Shown here one piece after another: positions 1-8,736 of a stretch of 64,000 nucleotides of DNA. Numbering within the stretch: the first letter of the stretch is position 1; the number at the start of each line of letters is the position of its first letter. Position numbers and translations under genes: made by a program. The DNA is from Streptococcus cristatus AS 1.3089 (GTDB lineage Bacteria > Bacillota > Bacilli > Lactobacillales > Streptococcaceae), in contig NC_021175.1 in NCBI RefSeq assembly GCF_000385925.1, positions 751,501 through 815,500 on the forward strand, written 5' to 3'. The notes beneath the pieces were generated by a model, which had not been told where the DNA came from, did no database searches, and saw only the letters and a list, made by a program, of their open reading frames with translations.

Positions 1-115
1 TTCTGAATTTTAAGTGGAAATAGGAGCTTACTTATTAAGAGTATTTCATAACCGAACTCTGCAACATTTTCACGAATGCTAAAAAGAATTATTGTATCTT
101 ACGAAAGGAGGCGCT

Positions 116-1378
116 ATGACCTCAACACAAGAATTATTTGAAATTGTTAAAAAGTCAAAAAAATCAATCAACACAGCTACAACTGCTGAGAAAAATCATG
201 CTTTGGAAGAAATGGCAAAGCAGCTCTGGCTTTCTCGTGCTGACATTTTAGAAGCCAATGAATTGGATATGGCAGCGGCTAAAGGTAAAATCTCAGATGT
301 AATGCTGGATCGTCTCTATCTGGATGAGGAGCGGATTGCTGCCATGGCAAAGGGTATTCGTCAGCTGATTGACTTAGAGGATCCTGTAGGGCAAGTCTTG
401 GAAAGGACTGAGCTTGAGAACGGCCTCGTCATCAGCAAAAAGCGGGTGGCTATGGGCGTGATTGGGATTATCTACGAAAGCCGGCCTAATGTAACCTCTG
501 ATGCTGCTGCTCTAGCTCTAAAAAGTGGTAGCGCAGTCGTCCTCAGAAGTGGTAAGGATGCTTATCAGACAGCGCTAGCTATTGTCACAGCTTTGAAAGA
601 AGGCTTGGCTCAGACCAAGATTTCACCGGATTGTATCCAGTTGGTTTCTGATACTAGTCGGGCTTCCGCTCAGGCCATGATGAAGGCCAAGGGCTATCTG
701 GATTTGCTCATTCCTCGTGGTGGTGCGGGACTGATTCAGGCGGTCGTGGAAAATGCTACCGTGCCAGTTATCGAGACAGGTACCGGAATTGTCCATGTCT
801 ATGTAGATAAGGATGCTGATCAAGGCAAGGCTTTGGCGATTATTGAGAATGCTAAGACCAGTCGCCCTTCTGTCTGCAATGCTATGGAAGTACTACTGGT
901 TCATGAAGCGATTGCAGCTGACTTTTTGCCACGTTTGCAGAAGATCTTGGTGACTGATCGTGATGCTGCGCAAGAAAACCCTGTTGAATTACGGTTGGAT
1001 GAGAAAGCAGCTAAGTATATCTCGGGCTCGCAAGCTAAATCGGAAGATTTTGATACCGAATTTTTGGATTACGTCTTAGCGGTCAAGCTGGTTTCTTCTC
1101 TGGAAGAAGCGGTGGAGCATATCGAAGCCCACAGCACCCATCACTCGGATGCCATTGTGACGGAGAATGAAGCAGCGGTAGCTTACTTCACAGAGCAGGT
1201 GGATAGCGCAGCAGTTTATGTCAATGCCTCAACCCGCTTTACAGATGGCGGTCAATTTGGCCTTGGCTGCGAAATGGGGATTTCTACTCAAAAACTACAT
1301 GCCAGAGGTCCCATGGGACTGAAAGAGCTGACCAGCTATAAATACGTCATCCAAGGGACTGGTCAAGTGAGGAAATAA
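116..1378 (+). CDS. proA: Gamma-glutamyl phosphate reductase (ProA)
   Basis: Second step of proline synthesis: NADPH-dependent reduction of glutamyl-5-phosphate to glutamate-5-semialdehyde, in the cytoplasm. The 420-residue protein has the aldehyde-dehydrogenase fold of the family. Conserved blocks are the [17 protein letters not shown] segment and the catalytic cysteine in [11 protein letters not shown] (about Cys254). The start is the ATG at 116, behind AAAGGAGG at 104-111; a longer TTG start at 92 has no such site. proC overlaps its stop codon by one base, so the two are co-translated. proB would be expected upstream, but bases 1-115 hold no recognisable coding end. Confidence 0.96.
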   Translation: MTSTQELFEIVKKSKKSINTATTAEKNHALEEMAKQLWLSRADILEANELDMAAAKGKISDVMLDRLYLDEERIAAMAKGIRQLIDLEDPVGQVLERTELENGLVISKKRVAMGVIGIIYESRPNVTSDAAALALKSGSAVVLRSGKDAYQTALAIVTALKEGLAQTKISPDCIQLVSDTSRASAQAMMKAKGYLDLLIPRGGAGLIQAVVENATVPVIETGTGIVHVYVDKDADQGKALAIIENAKTSRPSVCNAMEVLLVHEAIAADFLPRLQKILVTDRDAAQENPVELRLDEKAAKYISGSQAKSEDFDTEFLDYVLAVKLVSSLEEAVEHIEAHSTHHSDAIVTENEAAVAYFTEQVDSAAVYVNASTRFTDGGQFGLGCEMGISTQKLHARGPMGLKELTSYKYVIQGTGQVRK

Positions 1379-2181
1379 TGATGAAAATTGGATTTATTGG
1401 TCTGGGAAATATGGGCGGCAGTCTTGCTCGCCTAGTTGCCCAAGTTGAAAGATATAGCAGCGAATTACTCCTAGCTAATCGCAGTCGTGACAAGGCTGAA
1501 AAGCTTGCTGCAGAAGTTGGTGGTCAGCCGGTCAGCAATGAAGAAGTTTTTGCCCAGGCAGAGGTGATTATTCTGGGTATCAAACCAGCTCAGTTTGAGG
1601 GTTTACTGGCTGACTATCAGGAAGTTCTAGAAGAACGGGAGTCTCTTCTGCTGGTTTCGATGGCTGCAGGCCTGTCCTTGGAAAGATTGGAAAAAATGAC
1701 ACCTAGTCACCATCGTTGGATTCGGATGATGCCTAATACACCCGTAGTCGTAGGTGAGGGTGTTATTAGCTATGCCTTATCCCAGCAAGCACATCAAGAG
1801 GACGAAGCCTTGTTCCGTGAACTTCTTTCTTCTGCTGGTCTTTTGGTCAAACTTGATGAAAAGCAGTTGGATGCGGCGACAGCTCTTGCTGGCTGTGGAC
1901 CAGCTTTCGTCTATCTTTTTATAGAGGCTTTAGCGGATGCAGGTGTCCGAGCAGGACTCAGTCGCGATATATCGCTGCAGCTAGCTAATCAGACACTTTT
2001 AGGCGCTGCTAAGCTGAGTCAGATCAGTGGCCAACATCCTGCCCAGCTCAAAGATCAGGTCTGCAGTCCGGCCGGTTCGACCATCGTCGGGGTAGCTAGT
2101 CTGGAAGAAAATGCCTTTCGAGGAACAGTCATGGATGCCGTTCAAGCTGCCTACAAGAGGACGCAGGAGTTGGGGAAATAA
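1378..2181 (+). CDS. proC: Pyrroline-5-carboxylate reductase (ProC)
   Basis: Last step of proline synthesis: NAD(P)H reduction of 1-pyrroline-5-carboxylate to L-proline. The 267-residue protein opens with a Rossmann glycine motif (GFIGLGNMGGS). It carries the family block MPNTPVVVGEGV and the C-terminal signature near CSPAGSTIVGVASLEE. The ATG at 1378 overlaps the proA stop (TAATG); a second ATG follows at 1381 and either could be used. Together with proA it forms the proline operon. No simple terminator lies directly behind it; the next hairpin block is the repeat that starts about 150 bases downstream. Confidence 0.96.
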   Translation: MMKIGFIGLGNMGGSLARLVAQVERYSSELLLANRSRDKAEKLAAEVGGQPVSNEEVFAQAEVIILGIKPAQFEGLLADYQEVLEERESLLLVSMAAGLSLERLEKMTPSHHRWIRMMPNTPVVVGEGVISYALSQQAHQEDEALFRELLSSAGLLVKLDEKQLDAATALAGCGPAFVYLFIEALADAGVRAGLSRDISLQLANQTLLGAAKLSQISGQHPAQLKDQVCSPAGSTIVGVASLEENAFRGTVMDAVQAAYKRTQELGK

Positions 2182-2330
2182 AGAATCTACCGACTTTGAG
2201 CTGCTTCCTTAAGGCTGGAAGTAAAAAATCTAACTTTCCTGGGCAGGTCTTAGCGTAAACTAGGGAATAGTAAGGGAAAGATGTCGTTCTAGAAGATTAT
2301 GGATAAAGTAGTGAAATTACCTGAACAAGC

Positions 2331-2505
2331 GAGAGTGGGATAGAAATCGGTAATTCGTTAGAATTCGATTTCATCGTCCCACCTCCGCACAGTTGAGTAG
2401 GGCTGTAAAAGCTGATGAAATCAGCGTAGTAGAGCCCACTCAACCACTGCGTCTTGCTCGACAATCCAAAGACAATTGAGAGGCTAGAACTTTTGTCCTA
2501 GCCTC
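2331..2505 (+). repeat. 175-bp intergenic repeat, copy 1
   Basis: One of four copies of the same ~175-bp sequence in this window (others at 16861, 23571 and 27427). It begins GAGAGTGGGA and ends with a near-inverted CCTAGCCTC, so the ends are imperfect inverted repeats. Three hairpins can be drawn. The first pairs GTGGGA..TCCCAC with nested GAAATCG..CGATTTC and AATTC..GAATT. The second pairs GTTGAGT..ACTCAAC with nested GCTGAT..ATCAGC. The third pairs GAGGCTAG..CTAGCCTC. No protein is encoded. It looks like a small non-autonomous mobile element or a domesticated terminator module between proC and the DUF2130 gene. Confidence 0.85.
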
Positions 2506-2511
2506 GTTTTT
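2480..2511 (+). terminator. Rho-independent terminator inside repeat copy 1
   Basis: GAGGCTAG (2480-2487) pairs with CTAGCCTC (2498-2505) and is followed by GTTTTT. It forms the right end of the repeat and would end the proAC transcript. Confidence 0.7.
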
Positions 2512-2527
2512 CATCTAAAGGGAAGAA

Positions 2528-2536
2528 TGGTATAAT
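2528..2536 (+). promoter_or_regulatory. Extended -10 promoter for the DUF2130 gene
   Basis: TGGTATAAT is a perfect extended -10 element, 32 bases before the ATG at 2568. A weak -35 (TTTTCA, 2508-2513) lies 17 bases upstream, directly next to the end of the repeat. Confidence 0.6.
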
Positions 2537-2567
2537 GAAGTAGATAAAAATTTTGAATGAGGTAGCC

Positions 2568-3839
2568 ATGAATGAAATCAAATGCCCCAACTGTGGGGAG
2601 GTTTTTACAGTTAATGAGAGTCAGTACAGTGAGCTTTTGTCGCAGGTGCGGACAGCGGAGTTTGACAAGGAAATCCATGCTCGGATTGAGCAGGAGCTGG
2701 CTTTAGCAGAGCAAAAATCCCAGAATGCCCAACAAGTCCTCCTATCGCAAAAAGAACAGGAAATTAGCAAGCTTCAAAGTCAAATTGCTCAGTTTGAGAC
2801 CCAGCAGGAGTTGGCTAAGAAAGAGGCGGAGCAGGCAGCCAGTCTTCAGTTACAAGAAAAAGACAAGGAAGTCCAGCAACTAGAAAATAAGCTGACAACT
2901 CTGCGCTTAGAGCATGAAAATCAACTTCAAAAGACCCTGTCTGCGTTGGAAAAAGAGCGAGACGAGGTTAAGAACCAGCTAGTCTTGCAAGAAAAGGAAG
3001 CGGCTCTGGCTCAGACCTCGCTCAAAGAGCGCTATGAGGTAGAGCTGCGGCAGAAAGACGAGACCATAGAGTTCTACAAGGATTTCAAGGCCAAGCAGTC
3101 CACTAAGATGATTGGTGAGAGTTTGGAACAGCACTGTGAGTACGAGTTTAACAAGAATCGTATGGCCATGTTTCCACGAGCGGAGTTTGGCAAGGACAAT
3201 GATGCCAGAACAGGCAGCAAGGGTGACTACATTTACCGTGAGGTGGATGAAAATGGTATAGAAATCCTCTCCATCATGTTTGAGATGAAAAATGAAGGCG
3301 ATGAGACGGCGACCAAGAAGAAAAACGAGCATTTCTTCAAAGAGCTGGATAAGGATCGGCGGGAGAAAGGCTGTGAGTATGCCATTCTAGTGACACTTCT
3401 TGAGGCTGACAGCGAGCTCTACAATTCGGGTATTGTCGATGTGTCATATGCCTATGAGAAGATGTATGTTATCCGGCCTCAGTTCTTCCTACCCATGATT
3501 ACCCTCCTGCGTAATGCTGCGCTTAACTCGCTCCAGTACAAGCAGGAACTAGCCTTGGTGCGGGAACAGAATATTGATATTACACATTTTGAGGAAGATT
3601 TGGATGCCTTTAAAGTAGCTTTCGCCAAGAACTATCAGTCTGCTTCGACCAACTTTGGCAAGGCCATCGAGGAGATTGACAAGGCCATCCGTCGAATGGA
3701 AGAAATCAAGAAATTCCTGACGACCTCTGAAAACCAGCTGCGCTTAGCAAACAACAAACTGGACGATGTCTCTGTCAAGAAACTGACGCGCAAAAATCCA
3801 ACCATGAAAGCTAAGTTTGAAGCACTTAAGAGAGAATGA
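2568..3839 (+). CDS. DUF2130 domain-containing coiled-coil protein
   Basis: A 423-residue protein of the DUF2130 family, whose biochemical role is not established. The N-terminus has a zinc-ribbon-like IKCPNCGEVF motif with only one CxxC pair. Residues ~30-190 are Glu/Gln/Lys-rich heptads, clearly coiled coil. Residues ~195-390 form the DUF2130 core (GESLEQHCEYEFN, GSKGDYIYRE, EMKNEGDETATKKKNEHF). The acidic/Lys pattern EMKNE recalls restriction-endonuclease-like folds, but that is only a suggestion. The ATG at 2568 follows a GAGG site; an in-frame TTG at 2553 is less likely. The last 77 bases are duplicated at 7047-7123, on the far side of the SIR2 gene. Confidence 0.85.
   Translation: MNEIKCPNCGEVFTVNESQYSELLSQVRTAEFDKEIHARIEQELALAEQKSQNAQQVLLSQKEQEISKLQSQIAQFETQQELAKKEAEQAASLQLQEKDKEVQQLENKLTTLRLEHENQLQKTLSALEKERDEVKNQLVLQEKEAALAQTSLKERYEVELRQKDETIEFYKDFKAKQSTKMIGESLEQHCEYEFNKNRMAMFPRAEFGKDNDARTGSKGDYIYREVDENGIEILSIMFEMKNEGDETATKKKNEHFFKELDKDRREKGCEYAILVTLLEADSELYNSGIVDVSYAYEKMYVIRPQFFLPMITLLRNAALNSLQYKQELALVREQNIDITHFEEDLDAFKVAFAKNYQSASTNFGKAIEEIDKAIRRMEEIKKFLTTSENQLRLANNKLDDVSVKKLTRKNPTMKAKFEALKRE
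3763..3839 (+). repeat. 77-bp direct repeat, left copy (3' end of DUF2130 gene)
   Basis: This stretch, encoding the last ~25 residues (DVSVKKLTRKNPTMKAKFEALK...) and the stop of the DUF2130 gene, recurs at 7047-7123 with about eight base differences. The two copies bracket the AT-rich SIR2 gene, as target-site or homology repeats bracket an inserted segment. Confidence 0.85.
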
Positions 3840-3850
3840 GGTTAGAATTT

Positions 3851-6800
3851 ATGGAAAATACTATATATTATGAAAAGCTAGTAAATGATTTGACGGAAGC
3901 TATAAACCAACAAAAATTAGTTATTTTTGTTGGTGCTGGAGTTTCTATTTCACAAGGATATCCCAACTAGAATAATTATATAGAACATCTTATTAAATAT
4001 TGGCAGGGGCAGGTTTTAGCCGAAAGTAGTGAAAAAAAACTTGGCAGAGAACACCATTTGATTTTTGATTTAATTAGTAAATCTGATATTACTAATAAAC
4101 GCAAAGTTGATTTAGTTAACTATGAATTAAAAAATGTTTTTGGTGAAGACTTTGAAAAAAGACGGTTAGACTTTGAAAAAGGGTATTTCAAGAATTTACT
4201 TCCATATTCGTTGATTAATCAGACATTGGAATCTTTAGCAAGCCTAAACGCAATATTTATAACTTCAAATTATGATTATGAGATTGAAAACCATGCTAGA
4301 CGTTTAAAAAATACTGTAATAACAATCAATGATTTAAATGAATTTAAGAATAGTAAAAAAGGTAAGTTAAAACTTGGAGATGTTCTACATATTCATGGTA
4401 CCCCTGATTGTGACGTTAAGTATTTTGTTAGTTCATCAGCAGATTATTCAAAAGTGTATTTGAGAGATAGGAATAATTTTGATGGTTTAGTAAGTTGGTT
4501 TGAGGAGGCAAAACCAACAGTACTATTTATTGGTGCTGGTCTTGAAGAAGATGAAATTTTATCATTACTTCGTGAAGGTAGTCATAATTATGCATTAATG
4601 AAATCAGAACATACAGGTAACCCAAAAGTTGATGAGCATTATAAAAAAATTGCTGAAGATTTTTTTTAATTCAGAAAATCATACTCAGATTATATGGTAC
4701 GGAAATGAGTTTAGTGACTTGCCAAATTTTATCAAAAAACTTGTTTCAAGTATTGATAAAAAATTAGGAACACACGAGTTTTACAAAGAGTGGAATAATC
4801 TTTTAAATCCCTCATTAAAACAAGAAGATTACAATAAATCATTAGATAGCATTTGTGGTGATTTTAAGTATCTTAATTCTCTTTTGGATAAAGTTATTGA
4901 AAATAATAATGATACTCTAAATGAATTATTGTTGAGCGGTGTATTACAGGGAGAAACTATAAAGGCAATTGAGTCAAGCTCATTCTCTATATTTTGGAAG
5001 TTTATTGTTAAAAATATTGAAAAGTTAAGTAATAATGATTGGAAAAGTATCTATGATATTATTTCTAAAGGAAATCAAAGTTGTTTTATAAATGATTTGT
5101 ACATTATCTATAAGAAAGCTAAGGAAGAGAAAATTTTCGACAGTAAGCAATTAAATGAACTGAGAAGAATTATTGCAAAAGATAGTAATGTTATTAACTC
5201 CAGTTTTAATCAAGATAAAACTCTTTTGGGATACTGGTTTGTAGATACTTTTGTACAACAGAATAGCTATTTATATATTGAAGATGAGAGCAAGATAACA
5301 ATCAACCTTGTACCAGAGTGTATTGAAAGATTGACTGAAATTTTTAATGCATCATCAATTTTTCGTTACTATACTTTAAAAGAAATCTTAGAACACAATA
5401 ACATTGAATTATTGTATAAACTTATAAAATCAAAAAAATTGTTAGTAGAAGGTAAAGAATTTTTAGAAGGTGTTCCTGAAAAATTATTAAGTACTAGATT
5501 GGTTCAAAGGCTACTTGTTCAAATTGACAATGAAGATGGTTTAAATTTGAAGCTAGTAACTAAATTAATAAATAATATTGATTTTTCTGACATCCACTTT
5601 GGAGAAGAATTAAATGCATTTATTCATAAACACAAAAGAATTATTATAACTGAAAATTTAGAAATTCCAGAGGAGCCTTATCGAAATTGGATATCTTCGA
5701 TGGAGGGAGGCTTTGTTTCACAGTTTTCATTTTTAACTCAAGAAAATCTTGTAGAGTATGATGGACCTAAATTATTAAAGGTATTAGTTAACGCAAAAAA
5801 TGAACAAAAAGGTTCTTCGTTTTTGAAGAAAAGACTATAAGCGAAACTGAAGATTTCTTGATTAGTGTTTTAAAAGAATCAAATGAACTATCTAGAAAAG
5901 TTTCTAATTTGCTAGAAAATCATATTGAAGATTTATATCTAAAATATAAGAGACTTTATGTAGAAATTATCACTACTTCCGAAATGGAGGCAGAATTAAG
6001 AAATTTCGTTAGGGAAAAATATTTAGAAAAATTTAATTGTGAGAGTTTTGATGAAAGTGATCGAAAATTCTTTAAATACTATATAACACAACAAAATGAT
6101 GAAGAATTAATTTTTGAAAAATTACTTAGTATTGATGTAAATAAACTTTCGGCTTTAAGAGATGACAATGAGCAATTAGATATGTTTCACTATATAAATA
6201 GTGAAATGGGATTATATTTGCAATGTTTGATATCATTATTTGATAATCACTCAAATTATAAACCTGGAATTATTCAGAAAATAGATTCTATAGAGGATCC
6301 TGAGTATAAAGAACTTTCTCAAGGCATTTTGTTAAATGAATACGATCCTAAAACAATTAATGTAACCTATCATACATTTTTAGGGTTTAGCTACTCTCAT
6401 AAGGTGATTTATGCAAAGGTTGCAAATATATTCAAGGGTGTTGTTGAAAATATTTTAAAAGAAAACATTAAAGACAATCAAATTCTTGATAGAGTTTATC
6501 TAGTTGCTTTAGAGAGTGTAGATCCAACTATTGATTCATTTTCTTTATCAAAGAATAACTTTAGTCAAATGATAAACATCATTTTTACATCAGAGTATGA
6601 ATTTAGATATTCTAAACAATGGTTACAAGAATTGTTCAAACACGACTCAACAGCAAACTACTTAGAAACAATTTCTAATTTATTTTATAGAGATAATCTT
6701 AATAAAGATAGACTAGCTTTGTTTATTAAGGAGTTCAATGATTTTATATCCAAATATAAATATAAATTATCTTTACGTATGATTAGTTATATTCTAAAAC

Positions 6801-7027
6801 AAGAAGATTCTAAAAAATTCGATTTGATTAAAAATTATTTTTTTGTGTTACTTGAGAATGATAAATTAGAAAATGATCTTTTCTATTTAGAGACTATAAA
6901 AAATATTCTTCCTTTGTTGTCTTTAGAAGAGAGAATTAATGTATTACAAAATATTCAAAAACAGAAAAATTGTCCTCCACCAGAGATTGAGGAGCTGCAA
7001 AGAATTGTTAATGACTTAAATTCATAA
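3851..7027 (+). pseudogene. SIR2-domain large defence-type protein, broken by one stop and two frameshifts
   Basis: Read through its lesions, this is one ~1059-codon gene. The first ~300 residues have all the hallmarks of a SIR2-like NAD-binding/hydrolase domain: FVGAGVSIS, FITSNYDYEIEN, LHIHGTPD and LFIGAGLEEDEI. The remaining ~750 residues are helix-rich with no motif I recognise, an architecture like the defence-associated sirtuins (DSR1/DSR2), which deplete NAD on phage infection. Lesions: an in-frame TAG at 3968-3970, where SGYPNW-type homologues would have Trp; a T8 tract at 4662-4669, where T7 would keep frame; and a T5 tract at 5820-5824, where T6 would restore it. The base composition is far more AT-rich than the flanking genes. 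No promoter of its own was recognised. The DSR identification is inference from architecture. Confidence 0.8.
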
Positions 7028-7040
7028 GTTATAATATAAT
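7005..7040 (+). promoter_or_regulatory. Possible promoter for the GNAT-truB pair
   Basis: Two overlapping TATAAT boxes (7030-7035 and 7035-7040) follow TTGTTA at 7005-7010. The spacing (19 or 24) is longer than ideal. It lies just before the duplicated DUF2130 tail. Confidence 0.35.
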
Positions 7041-7046
7041 GATTGA

Positions 7047-7123
7047 ACGATGTCTCTGTCAAAAAACTGACGCGCAAAAATCCTACTATGAAAGCTAAGT
7101 TTGAGGCACTTAAAGGAAAATAA
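7047..7123 (+). repeat. 77-bp direct repeat, right copy (DUF2130 3' remnant)
   Basis: A start-less fragment that in frame would encode NDVSVKKLTRKNPTMKAK... and a TAA at 7121-7123. It matches the end of the DUF2130 gene at 3763-3839 apart from about eight bases. It directly precedes the GNAT gene and probably marks the right border of the inserted SIR2 segment. Confidence 0.85.
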
Positions 7124-7124
7124 T

Positions 7125-7571
7125 ATGACTGTCAAGATTCGAAAGGTAAATGAGACGGACATGGAGAAACTTCTTCCTCTCTATGAAGCCTTAGGCTATC
7201 CAGTAGATAAAGATGAACTGCAAAGTAGGCTTAAGAATATTCTTGCTAATCCAGCTTACGGTTGCTTGGTTGCTGAGAAAGAATCTCAGCTTCTTGGATT
7301 TATCGGCTATGTCAAGCTTCAGTTTTTTGAGACAAGCGACTCATATTATAGGATTTTGGCACTGTCAGTCAGCCCAACTGCTAGACGGGAAGGAGTTGCG
7401 ACAGCGCTTATGGATAAAGTAAAGAAGTTGGCGACAGAGAATGGTGCCAAGGCATTGGCTTTGAACAGTAGCCTGACGGATGTTAGACAGGCTGCTTATC
7501 AATTTTACGAAAACTATGGCTTTGAGAAAGTAACAACTGGTTTTGCAATGAATTTAGAAAATAATGAGTAA
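7125..7571 (+). CDS. GNAT family N-acetyltransferase
   Basis: A 148-residue single-domain GNAT acetyltransferase, predicted to transfer an acetyl group from acetyl-CoA to an unknown substrate. Visible motifs are the central LALSVSPTARREGVATALMDKV acetyl-CoA loop (R/Q-x-x-G-x-A type) and the C-terminal AAYQFYENYGFEKV block. The start is the ATG at 7125, with AAAGGA eight bases upstream; the longer reading from 7101 lies inside the duplicated DUF2130 tail and is rejected. truB follows after three bases, so they probably share a transcript. Confidence 0.88.
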   Translation: MTVKIRKVNETDMEKLLPLYEALGYPVDKDELQSRLKNILANPAYGCLVAEKESQLLGFIGYVKLQFFETSDSYYRILALSVSPTARREGVATALMDKVKKLATENGAKALALNSSLTDVRQAAYQFYENYGFEKVTTGFAMNLENNE

Positions 7572-7574
7572 AGA

Positions 7575-8453
7575 ATGAACGGAATTATCAACTTAAGAAA
7601 AGAAGCGGGCATGACCTCGCATGATGCGGTATTTAAGCTGCGCAAGATTTTAGGAACGAAGAAAATTGGCCACGGGGGTACCTTGGATCCAGATGTAGTC
7701 GGGGTACTTCCGATTGCTGTGGGCAAGGCGACGCGCTTAGTCGAGTTCATGCAGGAGGAAGGCAAAGTTTACGAAGGTGAAATTACTCTGGGCTGCTCAA
7801 CAACGACAGAGGATGCTAGTGGAGACGTCCTTGAGCGGACGCCAGTGACGGAACTTTTAGAAGAGGCTCTCATCGATCAAGTGATGGAGTCCATGACTGG
7901 TGAGATTCGCCAGACTCCGCCCATGTACTCTGCAGTCAAGGTAAATGGCCGCAAGCTTTATGAGTATGCAAGAGCGGGTCAAGAAGTGGAGCGGCCAGAG
8001 CGGCAGGTTACCATCTATAGTTTCGAGCGTACCAGTCCGATTTCCTATGAAGATGAACAAGCCCGTTTTCGCTTTCGAGTCAAGTGCAGCAAGGGGACCT
8101 ATGTCCGAACTCTGTCTGTTGATTTAGGAGCTAAGCTGGGCTTTGCCAGTCACATGTCCCAGCTAACAAGGACTTCTTCAGCAGGTATGAGCTTGGATGA
8201 TGCTTTGACCTTGGATGAAATAGCGGAGCGAGTATCAACGGAGGATTTCTCCTTTCTACAGCCTCTGGAGTTGGGGACAGGTGATCTACCAAAGATTGAA
8301 CTAACGGAAGAACAGCTCGAAGAAGTGCGCCACGGTCGTTTTATTCTCATTGAAAATGCCGAGAATATCTTAGCAGCTTTTCATAAAGGCAAGCTCATTG
8401 CCATTTTAGAGAAAAGAGAAGAATATTACAAACCTAAAAAAGTTTTTCTTTGA
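7575..8453 (+). CDS. truB: tRNA pseudouridine-55 synthase (TruB)
   Basis: Converts U55 of the tRNA T-loop to pseudouridine. The 292-residue protein starts with the typical [19 protein letters not shown]. It contains [15 protein letters not shown], whose aspartate (Asp38) is the family nucleophile. [16 protein letters not shown] is the second conserved block, and a C-terminal extension follows. It begins three bases behind the GNAT gene and ends in a clear terminator. Confidence 0.96.
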   Translation: MNGIINLRKEAGMTSHDAVFKLRKILGTKKIGHGGTLDPDVVGVLPIAVGKATRLVEFMQEEGKVYEGEITLGCSTTTEDASGDVLERTPVTELLEEALIDQVMESMTGEIRQTPPMYSAVKVNGRKLYEYARAGQEVERPERQVTIYSFERTSPISYEDEQARFRFRVKCSKGTYVRTLSVDLGAKLGFASHMSQLTRTSSAGMSLDDALTLDEIAERVSTEDFSFLQPLELGTGDLPKIELTEEQLEEVRHGRFILIENAENILAAFHKGKLIAILEKREEYYKPKKVFL

Positions 8454-8472
8454 TGGTATATAGCATATTAGC

Positions 8473-8500
8473 ATCCTGAAATATATTTTCAGGATTTTTA
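8473..8500 (+). terminator. Terminator after truB
   Basis: ATCCTGAAA (8473-8481) pairs with TTTCAGGAT (8487-8495) and runs into a T tract. Confidence 0.8.
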
Positions 8501-8664
8501 TATAACTTGAAGAATCAAATAAATATTGAAGTTAAAAATGGACAGAAATTTTGTCTCAAAAGGCATAGAAGACGCTTGTATATCTTAGTACATGTTTTGA
8601 AATAAGAATACTCCAAATTTAGGCATTTTGGTAAAAATGATAGAGAAAAAACAGGGGATTATCA

Positions 8665-8693
8665 TTGCTTAAATCCTACTTATATGGTACACT
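8665..8693 (+). promoter_or_regulatory. Promoter of the collagen-like adhesin gene
   Basis: TTGCTT (8665-8670), a 17-base spacer and TACACT (8688-8693), with a TGG extension before the -10. It is followed by a short leader and AAGGAGGG before the ATG at 8737. The rest of 8501-8736 is AT-rich and shows nothing else I recognise. Confidence 0.55.
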
Positions 8694-8736
8694 TGGGAGA
8701 GTGACAATTTTAGAATAATAAGGAGGGTTCCAATAC

